From Botryosphaeria dothidea (Eukaryota > Ascomycota > Dothideomycetes > Botryosphaeriales > Botryosphaeriaceae): a DNA stretch of 64,000 bases. Where the stretch lies: positions 3,749,357 to 3,813,356 of the forward strand of contig WWBZ02000062.1 of assembly GCA_011503125.2 (NCBI GenBank), read 5' to 3'. The notes under the pieces are model-generated. The model had not been told where the DNA came from. It did no database searches and was given only the letters and a program-made list of their open reading frames with translations. Below are positions 25,486 through 36,347 of the stretch, one piece after another. Made by a program: the position numbers and the translations under genes. How positions within the stretch are numbered: the first letter of the stretch is position 1; each line of letters begins with the position of its first letter.

Positions 25486-26081
25486 TTAAAATAGAGAGCC
25501 CCGTATTACTATCCACCGCCGAGGAAGCTCTCGACAAGGGCGGTCTACCCGGCGGGTAGCGACTCGCTGCGGGCAACGGCGGCGTCCGGGAAGATGCGGT
25601 ATAGGCGGCCGGCGTCGTCCTCGCCGAGCGGGAGGAACGGGCAGATGGCGGTGGGCAGCAGACCGAGCAGCGCCGCGCTGTCGTTGGAATTGCGGAAGTT
25701 GGTCTTGCCGATGGCGTCGACGATTTCCTAGCGCGTCGGGGCCGTATTGTTGCGTTACCACCGCGCCGCAGCCATCGTTTGAGACTTGAAAAACGCCGCC
25801 CATTCCGACTCGATGGGGAAGCGTGCGTTGATGGTTTCGAATGTCGTCGGGACATCGTATCCGAGGATAGCTGCGTGGAGCTGGGTGAACTCGTCGGCCG
25901 ACGGCCTATGGCGTTCGTTGCGGAGGAAGCAGGTAGATGATAGTTTATCGAAGGACAAAGCTGGAAGGGTGGAGCTTGTCGCTGTGGGGCCTTGAGCAAC
26001 AACGGGGAAGATCGGAAAAAGAGGTGAAATTCGGATAAAGAAACGCGCGGCTCTCTTCCATCGACAAACGCCGCTGAACAA
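25486..26081 (-). pseudogene. RIP-damaged pseudogene of unknown function
   Basis: On the minus strand one frame reads through as coding-like sequence from about 26,081 to 25,500, broken by three stops. Recognisable pieces are RNERHRPSADEFTQLHAAIL, FPIESEWAAFFKSQTM, EIVDAIGKTNFRNSNDSAA and LGLLPTAICPFLPLGEDDAG. The stops sit where Gln or Trp codons would fit, each explained by CpA-to-TpA change. GC content is high. I do not recognise the family. Confidence 0.4.
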
Positions 26082-27610
26082 TTCCCCTGTTACGTGTCTC
26101 TTTATTTTGGCCGTGTCAGTGTTAATGCACTGAATGATAATGTCTCAGGCCAACGCAGAATGAAAGAAAAATGTCTTACAACAATCAAACACAATCAATA
26201 TAGGGTGACGGAGGAGCTTGATAAAATAAATACAACATGCCAGCATGTTAACACCCCACATGGCGCTCTAGCTGGTCCGTGAATGCTCTCTAGCGAGGCC
26301 CTGGAAGGATTTCAGAAGGGCCGCCGTGGACTTGTTCAAGCCACTCTTGAGCGTGGCGCGGGCAGCAGATGTCCTACAGCTGGGCGTAACACATGCAGCA
26401 ACTCTGGCAGCATGAGGTGCATGTCCGCCAGGCACAACTTGCGTTGGGGGGGCGTGGGACTGGCGGGGGCTGGGTGCGAATGGCGAAGCTGGACAGAAAA
26501 TGGGGGCTGACCAAAACGTCTCCGCGCAGAGCTGGTCTAGCAAGCCTGGCCGTACAAGGGAATCACGCGAGGGATAACGAGGACACGAGGCGGCCGGATT
26601 GCCGTTACAACGGGCCGAGTCCATGGCTATGTTCAAATGTCTTGTTGCAATTGCAGCGGCCCAACAGCGGTCGATCTTGCACACTCGCGCGTAAGTTTAA
26701 CGAGTCACGGTAAATAAGCGACTAATGAGTGTGAGAATGGCTGTGAGGTGGGGCCAGGCACTGGTATGTGTGCTGGACACCAGAGAAGGGAACATACCTG
26801 GACATGACCAAGCGGAAGGGGCGCATATTTTGAGTATTTCGAAGACGTTATCCCTGTTGTTGGTCTATCTATCCAGTCCTTCTACTCTCCGACTTAAAAC
26901 ATTCGTTCTAACGATTATCTTTAGCACCGCCTGCTTTCACCTCTAGTAGAGGTCAGTTGCGGTACTGGTTAGTAACGAATTCTCAAGGACTACTTGTTGT
27001 GATATAGCTATACGGGAACGCACAGATGCATCCTAAAATAGTTAGTTTAGATCCTGAGGATAAGAGGCGGCCCCGTTAATTTTCCCCTCCCCTGTCAACT
27101 GCCTCCGTTGCCGTTTATCTCCCATGCAACCCTCTCTTTCTGCCACTTATACCCGCATGAGGCTGAAACTACGCTAACAGGGATATATACACGTGGTTCT
27201 AACACTATCACGCCGTCAATCCATAATCTTCACGTCTTCCCACACCTTACCTTATGCGTTATGCGGCTATAGACTCTTCGGTTAGGACAACGTCGCGGAA
27301 TATTAATACGAAATCGTAGGCATTTACGAGTGCAGCTTATTACTCTCCGTGCACTGGGCGGTGAAGGAGCTATAGCTGCGGCTGCGAGCCTACATTGGGT
27401 ATATCTGCGCTGGACGAGGATTGTTTGGGGGCGAGGGCAATTTGGAGGAGCGCATGCTCAGCAACACCGGCCTGACGCGTCGTAGCTCTGGGGCAGCCTG
27501 TCGCGGGTCGTCGGGCATGATTCGTCCGTAAACTCGGCTAAAATGCGGTTAAGCGCCTATCGGATTACTAACACTCTTAGTGTTGAACTTTTTAGGTCGG
27601 AGAGAAAAGA
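26082..27610. other. Intergenic; one weak minus-strand frame
   Basis: A 138-codon minus-strand frame at 26,268-26,684 (Ser/Ala/Pro-rich, several Cys) has no recognised domain and may be chance in GC-rich DNA. At about 27,040-27,080 a short segment (tagatcctgaggataa, then ggcggcccc) recurs in altered form at 28,270-28,310. Nothing else was identified. Confidence 0.3.
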
Positions 27611-27611
27611 T

Positions 27612-27722
27612 TGTGTCAGACTGTGGGTGGGCCTCAGACCTTGAACTGTGTAAGATCAGAAGAACGAACTGAATTTCTGCCTGTGTGCTTCTGCCTGTCT
27701 TCCGTAATGAAGGTGGGTAGAC
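27612..27722 (+). repeat. Dispersed repeat R2, copy 1
   Basis: About 110 bp similar to 33,036-33,146. Shared blocks are gtcagactgtgggtggg, aagatcagaagaacgaactg and gcttctgcctgtcttcc, with small changes. The pair is direct. It is noncoding and the element type is unknown. Confidence 0.6.
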
Positions 27723-27726
27723 TTGC

Positions 27727-27837
27727 TGTTGGAAATATCGTCTCTGAATGCTCCAAATTAGGTTTAGCGCAGAATACCCCTCCTCATGGGCATGCCAACA
27801 ATCCACTCTTTATTCGTATCACAACGAATTTCCAACA
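27727..27837. mobile_element. Mini-element M1, copy 1 (111 bp, TGTTGGAAAT ends)
   Basis: It begins TGTTGGAAAT and ends with the reverse complement ATTTCCAACA, giving 10-bp terminal inverted repeats with TG...CA ends. The interior shares ttaggtttagcg and catgccaacaatcca with the copy at 28,462-28,597. The flanks cttgc and attgc are similar but not a perfect duplication. It could be a very short solo LTR (SMART/TRIM type) or a MITE. Confidence 0.6.
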
Positions 27838-28072
27838 ATTGCTTATATAAATAAGAGAGAGAGCAGTGTAACTTAGAGTATGGGTGATCCGATACTAAGT
27901 GCCGATGAGGGGTTGGGCATTAATGAGAGGAGTTTCCATTCATCCGATGGTTGATAGAAGATTTGAGATAATTGTAATGTCTAAGGCAGCAAGGCTGATA
28001 ATTTGTCGAAAAGGGGATTCTGGTTGATAGAAAGTGAAGGCTTCGTTATTTAGTGAAAGGCAGCTGTGCATA

Positions 28073-28125
28073 TCTGATGAAATCAAATGGGTGAATCAAT
28101 CATAATGAGTGAATGAATGACTTGA
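28073..28125. repeat. Arm of a 53-bp inverted repeat
   Basis: The segment containing aaatgggtgaatcaatcat matches the reverse complement of 31,915-31,967. The two arms lie about 3.8 kb apart and enclose Gypsy-G and the RING gene. Confidence 0.55.
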
Positions 28126-28461
28126 TTGCTTGGTTGCTGAGGCGCTCGTGGTGTTGCTCCCAAGACGTCTCAGAATGAATGACTAAGCTAATATACTATC
28201 CAATAACAGATAACGGAGGTGATTGAGCTCATTTTCCATCAGAATAAATATTGGCACGAGTTGTATTTGAGAGTAGTTAGCCTTAGATTCTGAGGATAAA
28301 ATGTGGCCCCCTCTCAAGGCATGCCACTTATTATCTAGCGATTGCGAATACAAACCAATTCAAACACATCTGATAGAGAGAGGTGTATCTAGAGGCCATG
28401 AGCACTGACTGACCCCTCCGTTTGCTTGTACACAAGCGAGGCTCGGCAGCGAATAGCATAT

Positions 28462-28597
28462 TGTTGGAAATATAGTCTCAGAATGTTCCGAATTAGGTTT
28501 AGCGTCAAATAGTCTATATAGCAGACACCCTCTCATACCCCTCTCATGGGACATGCCAACAATCCAGACAATAATCAAATCAACTTGATTTCCAACA
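28462..28597. mobile_element. Mini-element M1, copy 2 (136 bp)
   Basis: It has the same TGTTGGAAAT / ATTTCCAACA ends as copy 1 and the same core, plus about 25 extra bases in the middle. It is noncoding. Confidence 0.6.
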
Positions 28598-28659
28598 TAC
28601 TATTACCCCCCTCTTAGAGGATAGATAGAATCTACTTTCCTTCTAACCTGTTAAATTGT

Positions 28660-28740
28660 AATTGGTTCGCAAATACTAGATAATGAGTGGTATCCCCAGG
28701 AGGGGAGTAGGTGACCCGGTACCCTCTTATATAGTAACTA
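28660..28740 (+). repeat. Dispersed repeat R1, copy 2
   Basis: It matches 21,876-21,955. The sequence just after it (about 28,745-28,800) also resembles 35,450-35,510 (gacgaaa, then tgtgccgga-like). This suggests a larger, degraded LTR in these three places. Confidence 0.5.
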
Positions 28741-28849
28741 ACCTTCCCCCCGGTGTGACGAAAACCCCTATGTGCCAAAAAAAGCCCGAGATACCTTAAG
28801 TTTGTAGCAACTGCATAGACGTATCTATGTAGAAATTCTTATAAAACTA

Positions 28850-30779
28850 TGCTAGGCATATTCTACGGCTATTTAAGTTACTGATGGAATGCATGGACTG
28901 TAGTGGAGGCCATGGGCCTGGAATGACTCTTCCTTTGTTCTCTTTGTTCACTCGCATCTCCAAGACCATTGGCAGATTAGCTCTAATAGCTCGCTTAACG
29001 AGCAGAGCTTGGCAGTTGGGTATATCAACCCCTGCCAACTCTCTCTTCAATCGATCATCCTTTCGCACCACATCCATCAGTTACTTATAAATTATTTTAA
29101 ATTTGACATTATATAGGCGTGGCTGTTTCCTTGCCTGATTCCTATAGCATAAGTCTAGCAACTGTTTCTGCATCAATATCCTTACAGGCCTCAAGGATAA
29201 CTCCTTTGCCTAATCGATCAGTAATAACCATAAGCATTCGACATCCTTGGCTCTCGGGTAGCGGTCCAATAAAGTCGACTGAGACCTCCCTCCACTGACG
29301 ATTTGGTACTAGTAACGGCCGTAGTAGTCCTTATTTACGGTCTCTCCAGACTCTAGTCCTTCCGCAAACATCGCAGTTACGTACGAACCTTCGTACATCT
29401 GATACGAAGTTCGGCCAGAAGAACTGCCTTGCAACAAGAGCTATCGTTCCGGTACGTCCAGGGTAAGCTGTTATTATTGAATCGTGAAGTATCTGGATCA
29501 GCTTGGTTCTTAAAGGCTCGTGGTTTGGCACCCAACGTCTGCTGCGGAACAGCAACTCTCTTTGATTATTTAAGGAGCAATCAGCAATTGAGAGCTTAAC
29601 TAGTTCTTCCAAATCGTTTGGTAGCGTTCTTCTACCCTCTCTTACTGCTGTTATAAGACGTCCATGGTCCGGATCCGCTGCTTTTGCTTCTTGCCAGAGC
29701 TGCCGTAAGTGGTCTTCGATTAACGTTGCTCCTTGTTCGTATACTGGTTCGTCTACAGATCTATCTGCTGGTTCATCTGCTGGTTCATCTGCTTGTTAGT
29801 CTGCTCCTTGTTCGGTTATAGCTTGTCGTCTTGTTTGCACTGGTGTTGCCAAAACTCTCCAACAGTTGGCTTGAATCTTATCAGGGCTTAAGAGTCGTGC
29901 AACACGATGTTGTAGTCTCTCGTCATCTTGAGATACTGGTAAATCTTGTTCCCTTCGTGTGAGTGCGTCAGGTTGAGCTCCAAGCTTGCCTGGACGATAG
30001 GCGATAGTAAAGTTAAATCTGCTTAGGATAAGCTGCAATCGCATTTGTCTCTCAGAAAGCCGTCGGACTGTTGTAAAGTATTCGAGATTCTTGTGGTCTG
30101 TGACGATCTTGAACTCCTTAACGCTGCGTAGCTCTGCATCCCACTGTGAAAGACACTTAACGATTGCGAGAAGTTCCTTATCATAGATCTCGTAGTTACA
30201 CTCTGCTGGCGAGTTCTTCTTTGAGAAGTAGGCAACTGGCCGGAGCACTCTATCATCATCGTATTAGGATAAGATTCCTCCTGTGCAATATCCTGAGGAG
30301 TCGGTTTCGAGGATTATCTTCCGGTCTAGATCGAATTAAGCAAGGATTAGTGCCGTAATAAAGGCCTTCTTTAGCTTCTGAAATGCTCTTTCTGCTTCTT
30401 CTATCTAATAGAACGGAACGTCTTTCTTTGTAAGTGCATACAACGGAGCCGTAGTTTTTGAGTATCGGTCAATAAAGCGTCGGTAGAAGTTTACAAAGCT
30501 AAGGAATCTAAGCACTCCTTTGACTGTAGTTAGCGTTTTCTATTCCTAAATTGCTTTTACTTTAGTTGGTTCCATGCGGATACCTTTCCCAGCTTCGATA
30601 ATAAATCCAAGATACTTTGTTGACTGGACCTCGAACTCGCCCTTATCGATATCAAGCTGTAGTCCCGCTGCTTGTAGCTTTTCAAGAACCTTAGTTACGT
30701 GCTCTCGGTGTTGGGCACGGGATCCCTCGGTAAAAATAAGCACATCATCGACATAAGCCGATACAAAGTCGTCAAGGAG
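28850..30779 (-). pseudogene. Gypsy-G pol fragment: RT, RNase H, integrase start
   Basis: On the minus strand, directly inside the LTR at 30,780, the sequence reads LLDDFVSAYVDDVLIF. It is therefore joined to the middle of an RT, and the PBS, gag, protease and early RT are missing. RNase H follows (PVAYFSKKNSPAECNYEIYDKE... at about 30,050-30,240, KLGAQPDALTRRE). Next come the integrase zinc finger (about 29,340-29,500, CDVCGRTR) and core start (REVSVDFIGPLPES, about 29,250). Stops are RIP-type (for example RDRK* near 29,330). Frame and similarity fade below about 29,100. It is a deleted, weakly RIPed Ty3/gypsy element. Confidence 0.75.
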
Positions 30780-31018
30780 TGTGATGGCTTGTATCCGGTG
30801 CACTCGCGGAAATATAGTGGCATTCTATCTACGAGAAGACTAAGCTAAAGAGAAAAGAAAGCAAGGTTTAAGCAAGATAGCGCTGCTTATATATCTCTCC
30901 AGAGTTCCTTTTACTGGTAGCGAGTTGCAGGGTTTTCTTGTTGAGCTTCAGGGTCCTCTCGACCCAGGGTCATGCCGCAGGATTCATCCAAGGCACCTTC
31001 AGGGTTCAAACCGTAACA
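30780..31018 (-). repeat. Gypsy-G LTR (239 bp)
   Basis: In element orientation it starts TGTTACGG at 31,018 and ends gccatcaca at 30,780. It is an inverted match to the solo LTR at 20,341-21,118, with a TATA-like tatatatc near 30,890. It cuts the end of the RING gene reading frame. The other LTR of the element is not seen. Confidence 0.75.
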
Positions 31019-31788
31019 CTAAGCTCATACGCTTCTTTTACTATCCGGGCCCGTGTCTCTATACCATTCCGTTCCTCATTGGTACAGGCCATCATCCACG
31101 CACCAAGCTCGGTAATAGGCAACCAGGCCGGCGGCTGTCCAGGTGCGATATAAGGCACTGGGTAGACCTCGCATGGATAGATCTCCTCGCGCTCGGCCAT
31201 TGCTCTATAGATAGTTAACCAAGATGGCTCGTCGATTGCCTCCCTACGCCTCGTCATTATATAGCGGATTGCCGCACGTCCACTTCGGTCCCTTGCTCGA
31301 TAAATATCCGTGTCACTCTGCGCAGCATACCAGGCGCCAAGTTCTGTTATAGATAGTAACTCAGGAAGCTGTCTATCGTTAGGCAGCAGCGAAGTTACGT
31401 TAGTATTATCGATCCTACGGTAGACTTGTGTCCACCACCAAAGAACCTCTGCTCGATTCATTACGCCGTGCCTAAACGGAGTAGGCATATACGCGCTCTT
31501 ATCTAAGAACAGTTCTTCCCTACACATTGGACAGTGGCGCCGGTATTTAGTATAACGATCCGTTGTTGAGAACCATTGAAGAATGCAGTTGTAATGGAAA
31601 TAATGCTTGACGGTGCTATTACAAGCAGGAACAATGTCGGTAGATGTGGCCATCGACTCAGTACAGATAGGGCAGGCTAGGGAGCTATAGGTGTCTCCGT
31701 CGTTGGTTGCTTGTCGTAGATGTTCTAGCTCCTCTAGAAAGAGGTGATGGAAACTGAGATCAGCTGTAACCTGATCTGCAATACTCAT
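31006..31788 (-). CDS. RING-H2 finger protein, 3' end replaced by a gypsy LTR
   Basis: A 260-codon frame starts with an ATG at 31,786-31,788. A RING-H2-like finger spans residues 39-89 (C39-x2-C42, C56, H62-x2-H65-x2-C68, C86-x2-C89), the zinc-binding fold of many E3 ubiquitin ligases. The C-terminal half holds the repeated motif ITELGAW (near residues 150 and 228). Native sequence runs only to about 31,019. The last codons and the stop (31,006-31,008) are supplied by the Gypsy-G LTR, so the protein is probably truncated. A cAMP-response-like GTGACGTCAC palindrome lies about 390 bp upstream (32,175-32,184). Ligase activity is inferred from the finger only. Confidence 0.65.
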   Translation of the reverse strand: MSIADQVTADLSFHHLFLEELEHLRQATNDGDTYSSLACPICTESMATSTDIVPACNSTVKHYFHYNCILQWFSTTDRYTKYRRHCPMCREELFLDKSAYMPTPFRHGVMNRAEVLWWWTQVYRRIDNTNVTSLLPNDRQLPELLSITELGAWYAAQSDTDIYRARDRSGRAAIRYIMTRRREAIDEPSWLTIYRAMAEREEIYPCEVYPVPYIAPGQPPAWLPITELGAWMMACTNEERNGIETRARIVKEAYELSVTV

Positions 31789-33035
31789 GTATCAGGTTTC
31801 ATACACAAGTTCGACCATCATGGTATCAACACTGTTTTTCGTATTTGTCATTAGTCTGATGATTTGTCAGTCGTGTCTATTTATCTGCAGATAGTCTCCA
31901 GTTACTCAAGAATTCAGTCATTCATCTACTCATTATGATTGATTCACCCATTTCATTTCATCAAGAGGGGACGCGGTTGAAGCGATTGAAGGTATTCCGT
32001 GCGAGAGTCCATTATGCTACGGTATATCTTAATATAGTTAAGAGGTGTTTTGAACTGCCGCTTTTTCGAAAAGATAAATGTAAGCGATTGTAATGAGACT
32101 CGATGCTGCTACAGAGAGGTCGCACAAAGTGCGAGAGTCTACGTATAAGCGAGAGCTATAAAGTTGCGAAGTACGTGACGTCACCGCGTGCGCGCGCGTC
32201 TGCGGCCTACACGTCATCACGTGCACTGCCTCAACACCACTTCTTCGTTCAGCCGTTACAGCGATAGTAGAAAATCTGTGTGTTCGATGGTTTTTAATGT
32301 GATAGGAATCTAGAATTATCTCTGAAGATAGATATAGAAGCACTTTGCGTACTTATATAGCTATATAATTCCTTTCGCTACTATTGTAAGTAAAATTGTA
32401 CTGTATTCTCTTTATATTTATCACGCTCCTACAAAGCTAGATAAGTTAGTCTTTGACCATTTCCCTAAAATAGTCTCCATTAATACTGCCTTTATAAGAA
32501 ACCTATTTGCTCTTTGTTTCCTATACAATGCTTTTAAAAGTGTACATATTCTATCAAAGAAATAATGCAGCTTTCAGGACCGTTATTTTTAAAATCTTCT
32601 AGAGGATCCTGTTTTTAGTGTTAGTACTAGGAATGTGTCTAGTATTACTTTTTGGCATCTTATCCCTCAAGATCGGCTAGTCGGACTTCTTTTGAAAGGG
32701 TGGCGTAGATGTTGTAAATGCTGGCGTTCTACAAAAAGTATTTGCTATAAGTCAATGCGGTAATGGGGATAGAGTTGTATAGAAGAACGAAAGTTAAGAA
32801 ATAGTTATGGTGAAGGGATGAGGCTTAAGGAAGGGAAGGAAGAGCGAGATGTTGGGACGACTGGCTGCTACAGTCGGCCAACCGGCCAGCGACCAACTAC
32901 TTGCTCTAATTGGCCAAAAGGCACAAACAACGATCGGTAAAACCGATCGTCATAGCAGCAGATATCTAACAGTGGCCAGCTAGGCCACGCTACCGAATCA
33001 TGTGGGCGGCAGGCCCAACACGAGATGATTAGATA
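31789..33035. other. Intergenic, putative upstream region of the RING gene
   Basis: It contains the second arm of the 53-bp inverted repeat (31,915-31,967), the 10-bp palindrome GTGACGTCAC at 32,175-32,184 (CREB/ATF-type site), an E-box-like TCACGTGCA near 32,217, and a perfect 9-bp stem hairpin at 32,930-32,950 (acgatcggt, loop aaa). Several ggcca motifs occur near 32,870-32,990. No gene was seen. Confidence 0.4.
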
Positions 33036-33146
33036 ATGTCAAACTGTGGGTGGGGCTCAGGCCCGAGCTGGTGAGGTCAGAAGAGAAGAATTGAATTTCT
33101 GTCTACGTGTTTCTGCCTGTCCTTCCTAGTGAAGGAGATGATGATG
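33036..33146 (+). repeat. Dispersed repeat R2, copy 2
   Basis: The partner of 27,612-27,722, in the same orientation. It is noncoding. Confidence 0.6.
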
Positions 33147-33851
33147 ATATTAACGTCTATCTGTACTAACTTTATAGCCAGTCTGCCTCCTATAGGGCTT
33201 GTTAACGGGTGGAGTAGCCGCCTTTTCGCTGGACAAATGAGATCCTTCGCTTTGTCAGGCCCCCAAGGCACAGACAGAGGATCGGACCGCCGGGTGGCTA
33301 CCCAGCGGCTCCGCAGGTCAGGTAGGAACCGGAACAACGTTATTCCTTCGGCTTAGTCATAGAGCACCAAGGTGGTCAGGCATATCTACCTACCTACCTC
33401 TACTTCACCTTCTCTTCTTTTTTCTCTTTGTACTTAGATTTCTTCTTGATAGCAATACCATCCTTTTGGTTTGAGCTTCCTCACATACGGGATGCCTCTC
33501 GTACCAATGGCTTAGTCAGCGTTATTGTATCGGATGAATCTCGCGCCGAATGCGACCGGCTGAGCGCTGAAATAACACTGCATTTGCCCGTTCTGCAGAA
33601 ACGCTTCAGACTAGAGCGGTTGGCACACCCTCTTATCACTCAAGACCCGCCCCGCCACCTTCTTGCTGGCCAAAATGCAGTCCTTAGCTTAAGCCTCATC
33701 GGCAAGCATCGATCCTTACGCAGTTCCCTGCTCGTACCCTTCCTACTCCTACTCTCCTCCATAACGCCAGGGCAATTCCCTTCCATCCCAACGCCAAGAG
33801 CCGCAAGCGGCTCTCCAGAATCATCCAGTTCATCAACGGGTTGGACTTTCA
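33147..33851. other. No gene recognised
   Basis: A 156-codon plus-strand frame (33,428-33,898) has no motif. It overlaps the probable 3' flank of the HNH pseudogene on the other strand and is considered chance. Confidence 0.35.
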
Positions 33852-35323
33852 ATCCAATATCCAACCACGGCAGGCGTCGCAAAGAGTCGATGTCTTGAAG
33901 TAGTTACAATATAGAAGACCCGGACTCGAGGGGCGGCGCGCCCTGAGAGAGCGTTCACGCAACGCCGACATGCGTTCCCATTCCTTGATCTCCGAGTTGG
34001 CATCTTGTCCGGCAGGGGTGGGCAGATCTACGACGGCAACACCGGCCCCGTCGCCATCTGCTTCGGATAAGAGCGACGCGCCCGAGTCGCTAATAAGCGA
34101 CGGCGCTGCTGCTGGCGTGCACGTATCATGGCTGTGGGCGTAGACGCGCTTCGTGGTCTCGGCCTCGCCGATGCCCGGGAGGCCGGCGTTCGACGGCTTG
34201 CGCTTTTTGGGGCTGGCGCTCCTGGCATGGCCGTCGCAGCTGCTGTCCAGCTTCACGAAGTCGGCGGGCGAGCAGGGCCATACGACCTCACAGACGCCAG
34301 CGGCCGTCAGCTCCGGGACGCGCACCGTCTTAGCGAGCCCGGTCTCGAAGAAGGTCCGGATGCGCGGGAAGATGGCCTAGGCGAAGCGAGCGAGGAGGGA
34401 GACGGGCGAGATAGCCCCGTCGAGCTCGAGCGGTCGGTTGTAGTACAAGCGGCCGAGGTGGGCGGTCGGTTCGAGGAACTAGGCGACCCAGGCGTCGCTC
34501 TTGCGCATAAAGGCGAACTTCGCGTCGTTGAAGCACCTGTGGATGTCTAGGCGGAGGGTGACGGCATTATTCACGTCGTCGACCACGGCGTCGCCCGATA
34601 ACTGCTAATTAGCGTTGAAGAAGGCCATGCGGTTGCGCCGGAACTACTCGACCTCGCTCTACGGGCACAGGTACGCGCGGTCCAGGTAGTCGCCGCAGTC
34701 TAAGAGCACGCAGACGCCATCGCGCTACCATACCACGGTGGACACGAGCTAACCAAGAGCGCCGAGTGTACCGCCACGGCCGAGCGGACGGCATCGGCCC
34801 AGCCTGGTGGCCATGCCGCCTCGCGCCAGGCGAGCAGCGGGAAGATCCGCTGCGCAAACGACGGACATAGCGGGTACGAGTATAAGGCATTATCGGGCCG
34901 CGGTTCAACAGCGCCAGGGAGGCCGTCATCGAGGGGCACGTAGAACCAGTAGCTCGGCTCTGTTAGCAGCTGGTCGTCATCGAGTGCGACGCGGCGATAG
35001 TTATAGCTAACAAAGTAGCCGTGGCGGACGTTACAGGCGACAATGGCGCAGGCGAGGCGCGCGGTGCTAATGTGTAGGCCACCGGGCTTATCCCAGGCCG
35101 GGAGGCTGAGGAAGATGTTCTGGTCGAGGAAGTCGGGGTAGGCCGGGTGACGGAAGGTAACGCAGCGCACCACGTCATCGACGGCACTGGTAGGATGCGG
35201 CGGATGGAGGTCGTACGGTGGGCGGCAGGGTAACGCGCGCCGCAGACATGCCGCGGTGGCGACGCGGATTAGCAGTCGCGACGGCGTAAGATGATACAGC
35301 GCGATGGCGATAGCGATAGCCAC
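33852..35323 (-). pseudogene. RIP-inactivated fungal HNH_2 nuclease-domain gene
   Basis: The N-terminal part (35,323 to about 34,760) carries hallmarks of the fungal HNH family, such as FRHPAYPDF, FLSLPAWDKPGGLH and TARLACAIVACN. The HNH core follows at about 34,560-34,720 (DCGDYLDRAYLCP, SEVE, FRRNRMAFFNAN, VVDDVNNAVTLRLDIHRCF). The tail has FLEPTAHLGRLYYNRPL and KEWERMSALRERSLRARRPS. Five in-frame TAG codons (near 34,377, 34,477, 34,643, 34,658 and 34,726) sit where Gln or Trp is expected. The AHL histidine of the core is Tyr (34,671-34,673). A frame change separates the N-terminal part from the core. No ATG was identified for the 5' end. Confidence 0.7.
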
Positions 35324-36260
35324 GGGTGTGGGTGGCCGTAATCGGTTGCGGCGAGGCTCCGAAGCACCGAGACTTCGATGCCGCTCTTAACTTGGACCGC
35401 GCTTAACTTAAACTAGCCCGAATTCTTTCGGCTTCAGCTAAGTTACCCAACCTCCACCCCTCGGGACGAAATGCCCTGTGTGCCGGAAAGAGTCAGACGA
35501 ACCTTGACTTTTAAACAACTCAGAGCCTACCCACGCGTCAAGACTTAGAATACACTATAAGTGATATACTAATGTATGAGGAAGCTGCTACACATTTACC
35601 GTTTTTAGAGATGTTTATCGGGAAATTTCGTTCCCCTGAGCTGTATAACTGAGTCGGATACCGCGGCTAAGGTTTTGAAGTATGAATTGGTGTTGCAGTT
35701 CCCTCGGGAACTTGCTGAATGCGCAACATATCCTTGCGTGCCTAGGGAGAGAAAACGAAGATGTAGAAGACTCTGATTTCTGAAGGTAGTAACTACTATG
35801 GCTTAAATACATGACTGTTGGGTACAAATTGGGTAGAGTTAAGGTAGTAATTGGGTAGACATTGGGTAGACATTAGGTAGTAGCAGCAAGCACGGAGCAG
35901 GTTGGGTAGTAGATAGGTGCCTAAATTGCCACCGTATGCCTAAGTGATGCCTAAACCGTTACAATTGGACATGGAATAGAAGAGAAAGATCTGGCTGGCT
36001 TGCCCTGTGTACTTAGCACTACCAAGGAAACAACTCCGTAATGCTATTGATAAGCATCTTCCGCTACGGGCGAATAGTTTGAGCACGTGGATTACAGCCC
36101 CACCAGCTTTGCAAGCATGGTCCATGTTGAAAAAGTCTCTAGGTCGCCCCATTTTTTCTACGACCCTGATATAAAAAGCAATCAAGTCTCTACAGCCCGC
36201 CACTTTCCAACGAATCTATAAAAATTATTCCCACCTTAAAGTCTGCAATCATTGTTCGTT
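35324..36260. other. Intergenic; repeated TGGGTAG motifs; one weak minus frame
   Basis: The tgggtag/taggtag motif recurs at least six times at 35,820-35,915. An LTR-like stretch (about 35,450-35,525) resembles 28,745-28,800. An 87-codon minus frame at 35,940-36,203 (DFFNMDHACKAGGAVIHVLK) looks mildly coding-like, with no family recognised. Confidence 0.35.
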
Positions 36261-36267
36261 TATAAAA
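36261..36267 (+). promoter_or_regulatory. TATA-like box of the GRF zinc-finger gene
   Basis: The sequence tataaaa lies 81 bases before the start codon at 36,348. Its position and match fit a fungal core promoter. Confidence 0.4.
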
Positions 36268-36347
36268 CTCAGATCGCCTTGAAGGTATGGATATATTTAA
36301 ACTCATAGAATGCCACTACGTGGGCCAACTGACACTCCGCAGACCTG

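Noticed and set aside
28847..29090. Overlapping frames of 68 and 76 codons on opposite strands
   Set aside because: Neither continues the integrase frame nor shows a known domain; treated as the degraded end of Gypsy-G.
33428..33898. 156-codon plus-strand frame
   Set aside because: No recognised domain, Ser/Pro/Leu-rich by base composition, and opposite the HNH pseudogene flank.
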